Source of the DNA: Lepidodermella squamata
Lineage: Eukaryota; Gastrotricha
NCBI GenBank assembly: GCA_047495785.1
Contig: JBLDXI010000010.1
Coordinates: 930,001 to 994,000, forward strand
Reading direction: 5' to 3'
Length of the DNA stretch: 64,000 nucleotides
The notes beneath the pieces are model-generated. The model had not been told where the DNA came from, did no database searches, and worked only from the letters and a program-made list of their open reading frames with translations. Within the stretch, counting starts at the first letter, position 1. The number at the start of each line of letters is the position of its first letter. This document shows positions 21,901 through 31,988 of this stretch, piece after piece. A program made the position numbers and the translations under genes.

Positions 21901-23911
21901 GTTGTCTGACCCGGCCGAGCTGGGGAGATGACCCCCCCCCCCCCTCAGACTAAAATTTCCCCCCTCATTCCCCCTGAAAGTCGCACACTCGCCGTGGGCG
22001 TTGGGGGGTTAACTTACCATAACAGTTGTAGAGCGTGTTTAACTTCACCATGTCGAACAGTGACATGTGTCCACTCTGTCCTAAGCTTGGTATATACTGC
22101 CGATTGGACGGGTACAAATCGCCAATGTTGAGCATGCCTTTCCCATCCAACATGGGATTGAACAGTGACTCGTAATCAAAAGGAGTCGCGTTGTAGTAGG
22201 TTTGAGCCGAATTAATCGGAAAGCTATAAAGAAATTGAAGAAATTGAAGATTAACAAGTGAAACGTGGGCTTGGGCGTATTTTCTCTACTACCCAGCAAA
22301 TGGCAAAAAGCGTCTTGACTTGAAGAGGGACGATTCCTAGATTTCTAGATTAATTTACTCAGACTTTCTTGAGGATTTTGAATTTTGAAAATTCAGACCC
22401 CGAAGAGGCTCCCATATAACTCAACAGACGAGAGACCCCTAACTGTCTCTGCCTCAAGTTGCAAATTATGCATAAAAACCACTAAAAATCAAACAAAGAT
22501 CGTGAAACTTAGGAAAGCTAAGAGTACATGCGCGCAAAAATGGCCTTTTAGTCCTGTCCGCTGAGGCCGTTTCAATGGTGCCTCGGAATATAGGGGATCG
22601 CCTAAGGCGGACAGCGCGCTAATAATTTTCCGCCACCTATGGTGTCCAGATCAGCTTTTATTGTATTCATACGCTTGACACCAGGGATGTAGCAAACCTG
22701 TTTTCCGAACCAGGTGAGGCAATAAGATATTGATCGCGATCAGGTCGCCTGAGCTCGTACGTTAGCCCAAGAACGTAGCCAATTTGTCTAATCGCGAATT
22801 GGACCTGTTTCAAACTCAATGTATTTGATGTTTAAGATATTTTTCTGAAACTAACCCCAAGGTTATCAAAGAAGTCGCCGAATTTATCACTGAGGCCAAC
22901 AAACTTTTGAGGATAATCGACGCCATGTCCACCGGCGTAAGCATTATCGCTAAAGATACAACACGATACAACATGGTAAAACATTATCAAGCAGGAACGC
23001 TGTTACCATAGACATAATTTAGGATAGACTGCTTACTCACGAGAAAAAAGGTGCTACGCCATGGGCGCCAGTTGGTCAGCTGATTCATCAGCGCTCGGAG
23101 GAAAAGTAAACAAAATATTCGATTTGTTTTTACTGGTTCCGTGACGGTTTCGATTTTCCCAAGGATTTCGTTGATGGATCCGGACAGAAGAAATCAAGAG
23201 GAACACGCTGGTTATTTTTTCGAAATTTTTGGAGGAATCTTGACTGGTTTCGTCAGTCAAAAACGTCGTCATCTATTAAGTTGAAATTGAAGCAGTTTTT
23301 AAATAGTCCAGGTAGCGGCTTTAAATAGTCTCGGAACCGGCTAAAAACCAATCGAATAATGCGTTTACTCTAACTCCAAGCGCTGATGAATCAGTGCCCA
23401 TGGCGTAGCACTCTTTTTCTCGTGAGTAAGAAGTCTATCCTAAATTATTTCTATGGCAGTTACTCACTCTAATTTTAGAAATAAAATCGAGTTGGATGTA
23501 TTCAGGTTGATAGGCGGCCTTTCCTCGAACCGCAAGCATGTGACTGATTCAAGTTTAGCTATGGCTTGCTTGACAACGCCCATTCCATACTCAGCTGTGA
23601 TGTAAATAAACAAAAATTCGGCAAGGAACATTTATCGGTCCTGTTAACTCACACAAAGTATTATTTTCTTGATAAGAATTGGTCCAAGTATTGGTGTTGA
23701 AAGCGTAAGGTATAGGTAGCGGCCACGGTTTCGCTGGTGGTTGACCGGGATTGAAGCCATCAGTAGAAGCCATGTACATAGTCATGGTTATCGGGCTGAC
23801 TGCTGGGTCAGCGTTGTTAAATATATACTCTAAGGCTATTTCCCCGCCTGAGGATAAGCGGAGAAACAGCGAGAACGCCAACACTAGCAGAGAGCCAACA
23901 CCCGTCACCAT
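18961..23911 (-). CDS. Astacin-like protein with EGF, CUB and Cys-rich tail; zinc motif lost
   Basis: Exons: 23911-23653, 23594-23468, 22949-22856, 22804-22698, 22223-22018, 21403-21114, 21062-21005, 20948-20879, 20827-20415, then a Cys-rich 3' part 19553-19464, 19415-19335, 19277-19209, 19151-19068, 19017-18961. The link across 20414-19554 is unsure; a 32-nt exon 19896-19865 would keep frame, giving about 678 residues. Signal peptide, astacin fold (V-T-C-L-R-F, R-R-P-D-R-D, S-L-G-Q-S-G-H-M-S, K-L-N-T-L-Y-N-C), EGF (C-Q-N-G-G-Y...C-T-K-C-Y-C-P), CUB, then a Cys-rich end. The zinc motif HExxHxxGxxH is R166-Q-I-G-Y-V-L-G-L-T-Y176, so all three His and the catalytic Glu are replaced, and the M-H-Y turn reads F-N-P. 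Astacins are secreted metalloproteases; this one should be inactive and may act as a binding protein. Minus-strand donors at 21113 and 19067 are weak. Confidence 0.75.
19667..19831. mobile_element. hAT-like mini-element (MITE) with target-site duplication
   Basis: 165 bp. Left end CAGTGTGCGAAGTA and right end, read inward, CAGGGTGCGAAGTA. Flanks CTTGACGG (19659-19666) and CTCGACGG (19832-19839) agree at 7 of 8 bases. A CAGNG-type terminus with an 8-bp duplication is the hallmark of the hAT superfamily. No coding capacity, so non-autonomous. It lies inside the astacin-like gene, in an intron of the 3' part. Confidence 0.8.
20258..20389. mobile_element. hAT-like mini-element (MITE)
   Basis: 132 bp. 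Left end CAGTGGATGAAGTAGGATCC, right end (inward) TAGTGTGCGAAGTACGGG. Same family as 19667-19831. Flanking octamers match at only 4 of 8 bases. It sits just after the exon ending at 20415, in an intron of the astacin-like gene. Confidence 0.65.
22554..22614. repeat. Short palindromic element in an astacin-like intron
   Basis: Arms CTGTCCGCTGAGGC and, inverted, CTGTCCGCCTTAGGC enclose an inner inverted pair GAGGC/GCCTC. It would fold into a hairpin of about 60 nt. It lies in the 474-nt intron between exons 4 and 5. Confidence 0.5.
23006..23456. mobile_element. Foldback element with ~150-bp inverted arms
   Basis: Left arm starts CCATAGACATAATTTAGG (23006) and right arm ends, read inward, CCATAGAAATAATTTAGG. 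The arms continue through ACTCACGAGAAAAA and GTGCTACGCCATGGGC and can be followed weakly for about 150 bases each, around a ~150-base centre. It fills most of the 518-nt second intron of the astacin-like gene. One arm of a related copy is at the right edge of the window. Confidence 0.75.
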
Positions 23912-24469
23912 TTTGTGAACAGTATGTGGAGCCCAAAATGTCGTTTAGAAAATTAGCTAGCGTGATATTATAAAATGATCAAACTTGATGAATATCGGGG
24001 CTTTAACAACCGGTCGAGCACGTGCAAAAAAATGTTGTTTACCAAATTTCAAGCACCGCACGCGACAAAACACTAAACCGTAAATTTTTCAGTGGATGAA
24101 CTAAAAAAATTTAAAGTAGAATTTAACAGTAAAATATAATTGAATATAAAGAGAATTATCAACCTCAGGAGTCACATAATCAGTCTACTAGGTTTGATTT
24201 TAATTTGAAGATTGAAAGCGGCCCTTGCCTGTCCAATTTTGGTTTACCCCCTGCGAGTGGGGCCAGGTTTCCTTTGGGGTTAAGACAGTCGAAAAAGTAG
24301 GACAACTTCTCCTTATTCTTGAATGAAAGCAAAACAATTCGATTGGTTTTCTTTAAAAATCTAAATTACGCAACTTCTCTGTAAAATAAAACATGCGCCT
24401 TAAAATTATCGAAATTAACACAAAAACTAATGTCGATTGGGAGCGTGATTTCTCTAACTTTTATCAGCC
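23912..24469. other. Spacer between divergent astacin-like and LamG-like genes
   Basis: 558 bases, AT-rich, no gene seen. It should hold the promoters of both divergent genes; no clear core element was recognised. Confidence 0.5.
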
Positions 24470-27217
24470 ATGAAGGCCGCTGCTGCCTTTCCAATACTAG
24501 CCATTTTCCTCTTAAAATCAAGTAAGTGCTATAACCACATTTTCATTTCTCCCCTGTTGAAATGTCCAAAGAATTAATTTGAGATAGTTGAACAATCACC
24601 GAGAGAATATTTTGATTTTTCGACATAACAGAGATCTTATTCATAATCGAAAATAATATTGTCGTTTTCAGCTGGAAGTCATGGCCAGTTATCAGACCCG
24701 TTATCACTATCCAGCTTTTGCGAAGTCCTCGAAATGAGCTGGCGACAAGGCCTCGACGGCGCCTTGAGCAAAAAATTGCAAGGCCTCCCGCCGCTGAAGG
24801 AAACGCTCAACGATAAAAACGTCAAATACCCATTAGGGCAGGCTGACCTCGGCGGGCCTTTCAGCCTGCGCCATACCAGCGTCGGGTCTCGCTACGAGAA
24901 ATGGGAGGACACTATCGAATTTGCCAGCCGAATGAACGCAGCACAGTGTTCATCGTTCAAAGGCTTCACCGTCGCGTATTACCTGTGGAAAGGTCGGCAC
25001 GATACTCTAGCGATCGCTGCTCAAATCGGCATGGCCCGAGATGAAAAGGTTCCGTCGTTTCTAGTCGGAGTTTCCAGCGAACTTCGACCGGCTATTTGGT
25101 CCAGAACTAGCCACACCGATCCGATTGTCAACCCGATAACTGGGCCACTTGACGTTAGAGCAGCAACTGATAGCTGGAGATTCCACGCGGTATCGGTCGA
25201 TCTAAGCGCGAAGGAAGTCACTTTTTACCACAGCTATTCAGCCGTTCAATACCGAGCAGCCTTAGACAGTAATGTCGCAGAGTTAGGCGCGAATCTAGCT
25301 GCTGGGATGTTTATTTCGCAGGACACGTTGTCCAACGTCGCAATTTTTACGGCTCCGATTACTCAGGCTGAGGTGGCTTTACTACCCTGTAGATTACGTA
25401 GCAGCTCAACTGAGCAAGCTTGGACAGCAAATGGATGTATGTTGGCCCCTCCCTACCGCGGCCCAAGGCGAGACATTGCCGTAACGTTCCTGCCACTTGA
25501 TAAGGACAGCCAGAATATCGACATGGTCAAGGGTCGAGTCCCGTCTATGTACAACGCCGCCTTCAACAATTTCACCGATATCAAAGCAAACGCGTTCTTC
25601 GTCCCAGCGAAAAGTGCTGGGTGGGTAGCTCAATACGATGATACTGCTGTTAATTCCGATCAGTGGGCCTTTACCTTCCACGTGTATTGCACGGGTGCTG
25701 TGAAGGGTGATCGAAAGGTGAAGCTGGTCGAGCTGGAGGAATCTATCTCACTTCAAGTTGCTGAGAACTGCTCAACCTTCACAGTTGAGTTGAAGCGGAT
25801 AAAGCAAGAGGAAACTTTCGATTTGAAGCTACCGCACTCGAAGTGGAGTTTCATCGGTATTACTCTTCATAACAACGGGACGAGATTGAGCCTTTTCTAT
25901 CAGGATGAACAAAAGGCGATGCAGATTATGACGAAAGCTGTAGATACAGCTAAGGGAGTCGTGTTGACCAAAGACATTGGAAATCAGCTTCTCATCGGTC
26001 CGAATCTGAGCGATTCCGCTGTTGGAATAAGCTGTTTAGGAATATTCAACAACAAGATGCTGTCTGAGGATTTGAAGGACATGGCTTGCTACTGCCCTGG
26101 GACGGATCGAATGACGTATCCGGAATACTTGGCTACGCTTTGCAAGGGTTCCGAGCGGAATGAATGGGTATCGCATGATTTTCTGAAAAACGTCTACTAC
26201 TACGCTCCGTTGGATCGGGCGCATGGTTTTCTCAACATTTTGGAGAAGAAGCTGCACAGAGCGGTGCGAAATTTCGAATTCTCCCCTGCTCACAGCTGGG
26301 CGGAGGGGCCGTTCGGCGAAAAAGAAGGTTCAGTCGAGGTAGTTTCGCATAAGAAAATGGATGGCGATCACCGGTGGCTAGCTGACTGGTTGCAATTCTT
26401 CTCTGATGCTCCGCTTGGTGAAGGGTTCACGATCAGTGGTTACTACTACTCTAACACTGCGGCAATGACAAGAATTGCGGGAGTTTTTCTTAACAACGAC
26501 CTCACTTCGATCGGTGAGGGATTTTTCGTGATCTGCGAGCAGGAAAAGTTAGGTATTAGGTTTTACGAGAAAGGAACTCCCAAAACGCACAAGACCGGCC
26601 TCAGCTGCGTCAGCCGACAGTGGACATTTTTCGCTGCAACTTGGGAGCGGGCGTCTCGAAAAGTCAAGGTTTATGGGAAAGAAGGCAATGTTGCGCTTGA
26701 AATAAATGCCGAGCTCTACAAATCTCAAAACGATTTCAAGCCTTTACTTCGACTTGTCTACATCGAAGATGTAAATGAAGTACCAATTGGTAGCAGGTTG
26801 GCTTGTCTTCTCGTTGATACAAAGGTGCTTCAGAGTGCGGAAATTAAGTTGCTGGATGATGTTTGCCGGAAGAAGGGCATGAAAGATAACAAGGATCCAT
26901 CCGCGTTGCCGGCCGAACCTCCTGATACTGCTACAACAGTTGCTACTACACTTTCTCAGGGAACTGAAACTTCTACAGTAGCTGGAACGAAAGCAACAAA
27001 AAAACCTGCGGTAACTGAAGCTGTGACTGAGGATGACGAGCAGTCCACGACAACAGCGGTTGCGCATATTAGCGGAAATGATGAAGAAAAAGATCATTCA
27101 GGGTCGGGGGAGGATAGCAAGGAAAAGCCAGTGCCGCTACTGGATTCTGGTGCCAGTTCGATCGAGTATGGTGCGCTGGCTTCAGTTCTCGGATTGGTTG
27201 TTTTACTCTTGCGCTGA
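24470..27217 (+). CDS. Large secreted or anchored concanavalin/LamG-like protein, tandem copy 1
   Basis: Exons 24470-24521 and 24672-27217; 865 residues. Exon 1 is a signal peptide (MKAAAAFPILAIFLLKS); a phase-1 intron follows it, as in both paralogs. Three repeated regions look like jelly-roll (concanavalin/LamG-type) domains: about 20-260 (motifs W-R-F-H-A-V-S-V-D-L), 270-500 (F-L-P-L-D-K-D-S-Q-N; W-S-F-I-G-I-T-L) and 510-760 (Y-Y-Y-A-P-L-D; W-T-F-F-A-A-T-W). A Thr-rich, acidic linker follows, and the protein ends in a hydrophobic stretch (ASVLGLVVLLLR) without a cytosolic tail, which suggests a GPI anchor. I do not recognise the family by name; the LamG resemblance comes from the W-x-F-x-A-x-x-x-D pattern shared with the gene at 37945-45023. 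First of three head-to-tail copies. An adhesion or recognition role is inferred. Confidence 0.8.
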
Positions 27218-27471
27218 CTCCGCCATCTCTTTTATGCTGATAGTCCTCACTATGTATAACGAAAAGTAAAAATTTGTTTTGAAATGAGATTTTGTTTTGG
27301 GAATTCCTAATTCAAATCCATAACGAATTAGCGCCCTTATCCCAGCACTTGTTTCATTACGGATTTGACAAAGCCCATTGAGCAAATCAGACTCCCAAAA
27401 TTACATAAAAACTCCACCTTAAAACTGTTTAACGTTTTTGAATTTTGTGTTCTCTAAGGATAAGACCACCA

Positions 27472-30178
27472 ATGTCACGGTCAAATAAAATCCATGATAC
27501 CAGCAGTCTGGAATATGTTACCTTGTCTTTTCTCTTTGTTCAATTATCCTTCAGTGAGTTACTTTAAGAAAGTCATTCCGTCCATTTTCTTCATTGTGCT
27601 TGCAGCATTAGCGAATTCTGAGCTCGCCGATCCTTTGTTGAACCCTAGTTACTGTGAAACTTACGAGATGACGGCGCGACAGGGTCACCATGGCGAACGC
27701 AGCGAGCGCTTCAGCTACATGCCGCCAGTAAAGCTCACCGAGGAGGAACTATCTGAAAAATACGCCGTGAAACTCCCCATATTTCTCATGCATGCAGCCG
27801 GTCCATTCGGACTACTTCACACCATGCTCCAGTCCGGCTTTGTCGAAAAGTCTAGCTATTATGTTGAATACGCTGCTCGCTTCCTGACTAACTGTGACAC
27901 AATTAAGAGCTTCACAGTAGGGTATTTTCTCCTGAAAGGTCAAAAAGACTCGGCGGCATATGCTGCCCAAATCGGCAAGGCTCATGACGAAACGAACCCA
28001 GCGATTATCGTCGGCGTGACATCCGAGCATCAGCCTGCAATTTGGTCGATAAAGGACCATATGGACGGCATATTGAACCCTACAAAGAGCCCAATCGACG
28101 TCAGGATAAGCCCGAAAGAGTGGCGGTTTCATGCGGTTTCTGTCGATCTGGAAACGCAGGAGATTGTTTTCTTCGAAAGTTTTTCCGCCGTGCAACATCG
28201 GGCGCAGCTGCCTGGAAGCACCGCAGTGCTACCAGGCCCTTACCTGAAGCCAAATGTTGCTTTTGCGAGGTTTCATAACAGCGATTTCATGTCGACCACA
28301 ATTTTATTCACATCGGCTCTGAAACAAGAAGATGTGGCTCTTCTTCCCTGCAGGCTACGCAACAAGCTGCTCAACATGACATGGTCTCCCAATGATTGTA
28401 TGTTAGCCCCTCCGTACAAAGGCCCAAGAAGGGATATTGCTGTGTCATTTCTCCCATTGGATAAAGACAGCCAAAATGTTGATATGATTACTGGAAAAAT
28501 TCCGTCGAGTTACAACGCAGCCTTCAACAAATTCACCCACATTCTACGAGACGCATTCTTCGTACCAGGACCTTCGTCTGAATGGGTTGCTGTTTACGAC
28601 AAGAAATCCGTTTCTTCTGATCGATGGGCTTTCACATTCTACCTGTATTGCCCAAGACCTGGTACGAATGGTGATCGTTTAGTGAAGCTTCTAGAGTTGG
28701 AAGAATCAATTTCCCTTCAAGCTTCCGAGAACTGTTCTTCATTCACGATTGATCTGAAGCGAATGAATCGCAATGAGAAATTTGACGTTGTACCTCCGCC
28801 GGGCCGATGGAACTTTTTTGCCTTGACGCTTCACGGAAATGCAACGACTTTAACCGTCACGTACCAGGACGATCAGAAAAACCTAATTAATTCTTCAAAA
28901 GCTCTTGGTGAAGCTAGCAATGTAAAGTTAACCACAGATATCGGCAATCAGCTATTTATTGGTCCTAATTTGAAGAATTCGTCTATTGGGCTGGCCTGTT
29001 TGGCTATCTTTAACGGGAGCTTGCTACAGGAAGACCTTCTCAATTCGATTTGCTACTGCCCTGGCACAGATAGACTTGGCCATCCGGACTTTCTCAATTC
29101 ACAATGTGCGGGTAACGGTCGTAACCAGCTCGTTTCACACGAGTTTCTAAAATACGTTCATTACTACGCCCCGTTGGACAAATCAACAGGGCTGATCAAT
29201 ATTTTATCTCAAAAGATTACGCCTATGGAGGATAATTTTGCATTTTCAACCGCAATGAAATGGGCTCCCGGACCTTTCAGCGAGGCTGATGGTGCAATAG
29301 AAGTCTTGGAAAATAAGAACATCGATGCAGATCACCCGATGCTCGCCGAATGGATAGGATTCCAAACTAACGAAGGTCGTGGTGACCTGACAATAAGCCT
29401 GTATTACTACCACGCCAAGAAGCTGTATGACGGGCAGCATATCCTTTCATTGTACCTTAATCGAAAGGAGGGCATGGAGAATGGCGTGAAATTGTTGTGT
29501 TTCGAATCGAAGTTGGCGACGTACGATGACTCGACTAGAACCACTGTGAAGACGAAGCAAGACTGTTTGCCTGGGCAATGGATTTTCATCGCCATGACGT
29601 ATGAGTTGTATACGAAGAAGCTTACGCTTTACAGGAGCGACGGATCTCTTCTGGACGAGAGGGAGGTTGAGCTTTATTACGCGGCTTTATCTTGGATTCC
29701 TGCGATTTATTTGATACCTGGCGAGAAGGGGCGACCAATCGGCGACAGAATCGCGTGCGTTCTTGTGAACCATAGGCCTCTTTTACCAGAACAGATCAAG
29801 CTGCTTGAAGAGGTTTGCCGAAAAAAGGGCTTCAAAGGTATCAACGATACTTCGAAGCATTCGGACAAATCGGTTGAAGATGCACGCACGACTACAATGA
29901 AGTACAACTTAGTTAGTGGGGATTCGACGACCTCGAAATCTGGAGCTAAAAAGGTGACTCGAACGGGGACAGATGACGACGATGATGGACCAACTACGCC
30001 CGACTTTGGAGGTGGTGGTTGGAAATTTGGCCCTGGGAGTCGAGAGGATGCTAATCAAAATCAACCTGTTCCTCAGGTTCAGAACGAAGCTAACTTTCTA
30101 GAAAATCCTTGGACTATTTCCATGGCAACACTTTCAACAGTACATTGCCTAATGAATTCATATCTGGAAGTCTTTTAA
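27472..30178 (+). CDS. Large concanavalin/LamG-like protein, tandem copy 2
   Basis: Exons 27472-27553 and 27606-30178; 884 residues. The start is chosen from the family gene structure: ATG at 27472, a hydrophobic signal (V-T-L-S-F-L-F-V-Q-L-S-F-T), then a 52-nt phase-1 intron (GTGAGT...TGCAG) exactly where copies 1 and 3 have theirs. Reading straight through from 27494 instead would turn intron sequence into protein. The body matches copy 1 along its length, including the segments A-P-P-Y-(K/R)-G-P-R-R-D-I-A-V and C-Y-C-P-G-T-D-R. The C-terminal region is Thr/Asp-rich with a weaker hydrophobic end than copy 1, so membrane anchoring is less sure. Confidence 0.8.
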
Positions 30179-30701
30179 GGGATAAGACAATTATCTCGTT
30201 GATTCCACATCGACTAAAATAAATCTAATGAACGTGAATTAGTTGACGGCAACCATTATTTGTTAATTGACGTGTCGACTTCTCCCGTGGTGATTAAAAC
30301 AAACACGCTATTTTGCTTTTATTAATCATCCGAGCGGCGCTAATAGATCAAGAGATAGCCGGAGAGCACACAATAGAGCGGGTTTTTACGTGCGCTAAAG
30401 AGCAGTTTCACTAATATACTGGCGAATTGTTAATAGACTAGTGTAGTAGAGAGCGTGGTATGAGCAGTTGTAGTAGCCCTGGCGGCCGTCATTTTTTCAA
30501 ATTATCTACATTAACGGCGCTATACGATGTTTAACGTGAAGAGATTTGATAATTACGTCGGCGGCCGCGCGCTGGCGGACGGTGCGCTTACGCGGCCAGC
30601 ATCCATGGTCTCTCTCGTCATGCCGCACGCCGCCGGTGTTTAGACAGCTTTCATTTGTTTCTTCGAGACGCTCCTCATCTTCGAAACGTATAGGTACGAC
30701 A
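30179..30701. other. Spacer upstream of a 14-cysteine protein gene
   Basis: No gene recognised. The stretch 30550-30640 is GC-rich on an AT-rich background. No TATA box as clear as that of the paralog at 54791 was found. Confidence 0.4.
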
Positions 30702-31429
30702 ATGAACGCTATTTCGTTTATCGCCGCTGCGGCTGTGCTGATTTCGACAGCCGTCGCCTGTCCGTCTTCCTCCACCGCCACACCCTGCCCGACCCCGTCG
30801 AGCTGCCCGACGGGCCAGAGCTGTTACCAGTCCAGCCTGCAACAGTCGACCGGAACCCCCAACTCTGTAAAACATTTTTGCTAATGATTTCGCCGCCGCT
30901 TTTGACAATGTTTCGAGTTTAGTTTTCAACTTGCATTACTACAACATCTGGCGGAGTGTCCCTCCCGTTCTGCACAACGTCTGGAAGCTGCAATCTCCCT
31001 AACACTGCTGTGGTTCGTAGCTAATTTTGCTTTAAATTGAAAGTCACCACGATTTTATGTATACTTCAGTCTGGTACGTCAACTTTCTTGAGCTTCAGCG
31101 CTTGCTGTGCCAACATTGGAACGACAAATTTCGGTACAATTACGACTACGTCGGCTGCTGCTCAGGGCATGTGCTTCAGCAATTCATTCTTGTACCGAAA
31201 GTTGACATCGCCAGCGGCATGCATCGACTTCCCTGAGACTTCCATCTCAGGCCCGACATCTGGCGTAAAATATTTGATATCTAAATATAACATGACTTGA
31301 GGTTTCTCGTTTTAACAGCTACAAGGCTACACTTCCTTCTGGGCCTGCTGCCAGGCCTCGCCCGTTACAACTGGCACTTTGAACGTAGCGCCTGCGACCG
31401 GCCTTATCATGATGAGATGCCTTGCGTAA
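30702..31429 (+). CDS. Small secreted 14-cysteine protein (copy 1)
   Basis: Exons 30702-30866, 30923-31012, 31070-31264, 31319-31429; 186 residues. Introns are 56, 57 and 54 nt and all phase 0; the donor at 31013 (GTTCGT) is weak. Signal peptide MNAISFIAAAAVLISTAVA, then a Ser/Thr-rich protein with 14 Cys, including two C-C pairs (S-A-C-C-A-N and W-A-C-C-Q-A). All 14 Cys align with those of the gene at 54791-55476, as do S-L-Q-Q-S-T-G, L-S-F-S-A-C-C-A and Y-R-K. I do not recognise the family. The even, fully conserved Cys number fits seven disulfides in an extracellular protein. It lies between tandem copies 2 and 3 of the LamG-like genes on the same strand, but shares no sequence with them. 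Confidence 0.8.
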
Positions 31430-31988
31430 TCCATCATGCCGGCAATAATAGGCACCGACGTCTCGATAAGATTAACAGTTACCAGATTTCATGTTATCAT
31501 CGATGTTTTCAAAAATTGCATTCTGTTTAAGCTTCTAATAGGCTCGATTACTTAACGTCCAATTTAGGCCACTTCGATTGCGTGTCGGCTACTTGAAATA
31601 AATGAACTGACAGCCTTTCTTATATGGGCAATTGTTCGTTACCTAATTGAGTCCTAATTGAGCAAATATAAGCAGGTTTTTGCAGAGTGGATAAGTGTGG
31701 CAACCGGAAACCGTAAATTCCTGAATGGCTACGGTTGTCTTCTTGACCTCACAAATAGTCACAATCATTGGTTCTTCGTGTCACCTTAAGCCTCAAGCTT
31801 CAGACTGGAATCAAAGTTTCGCCATTGAAGCCATAGCGACAGTCCATATCGTTTTCAATTCTTCATCAGCCAAGAAGGCTTCCTTTGATCAACAATAGTG
31901 TGATAACGAATAATAAAAGAGAAAATAGAAAGTCTAGCTTAAAAAAGTAACCCGACGCATTTCAGACTCTTAAAATCCGGGTGATGAG
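31430..31988. other. Spacer upstream of LamG-like copy 3
   Basis: No gene or clear repeat seen; ordinary AT-rich intergenic sequence. Confidence 0.4.

Noticed and set aside
21930-21945. Long C run near the astacin-like exon 5
   Set aside because: A homopolymer in an intron, likely chance or sequencing-sensitive, no structure around it.
27494-27605. Start at 27494 for LamG-like copy 2
   Set aside because: It translates an apparent intron; the spliced model from 27472 agrees with both paralogs.
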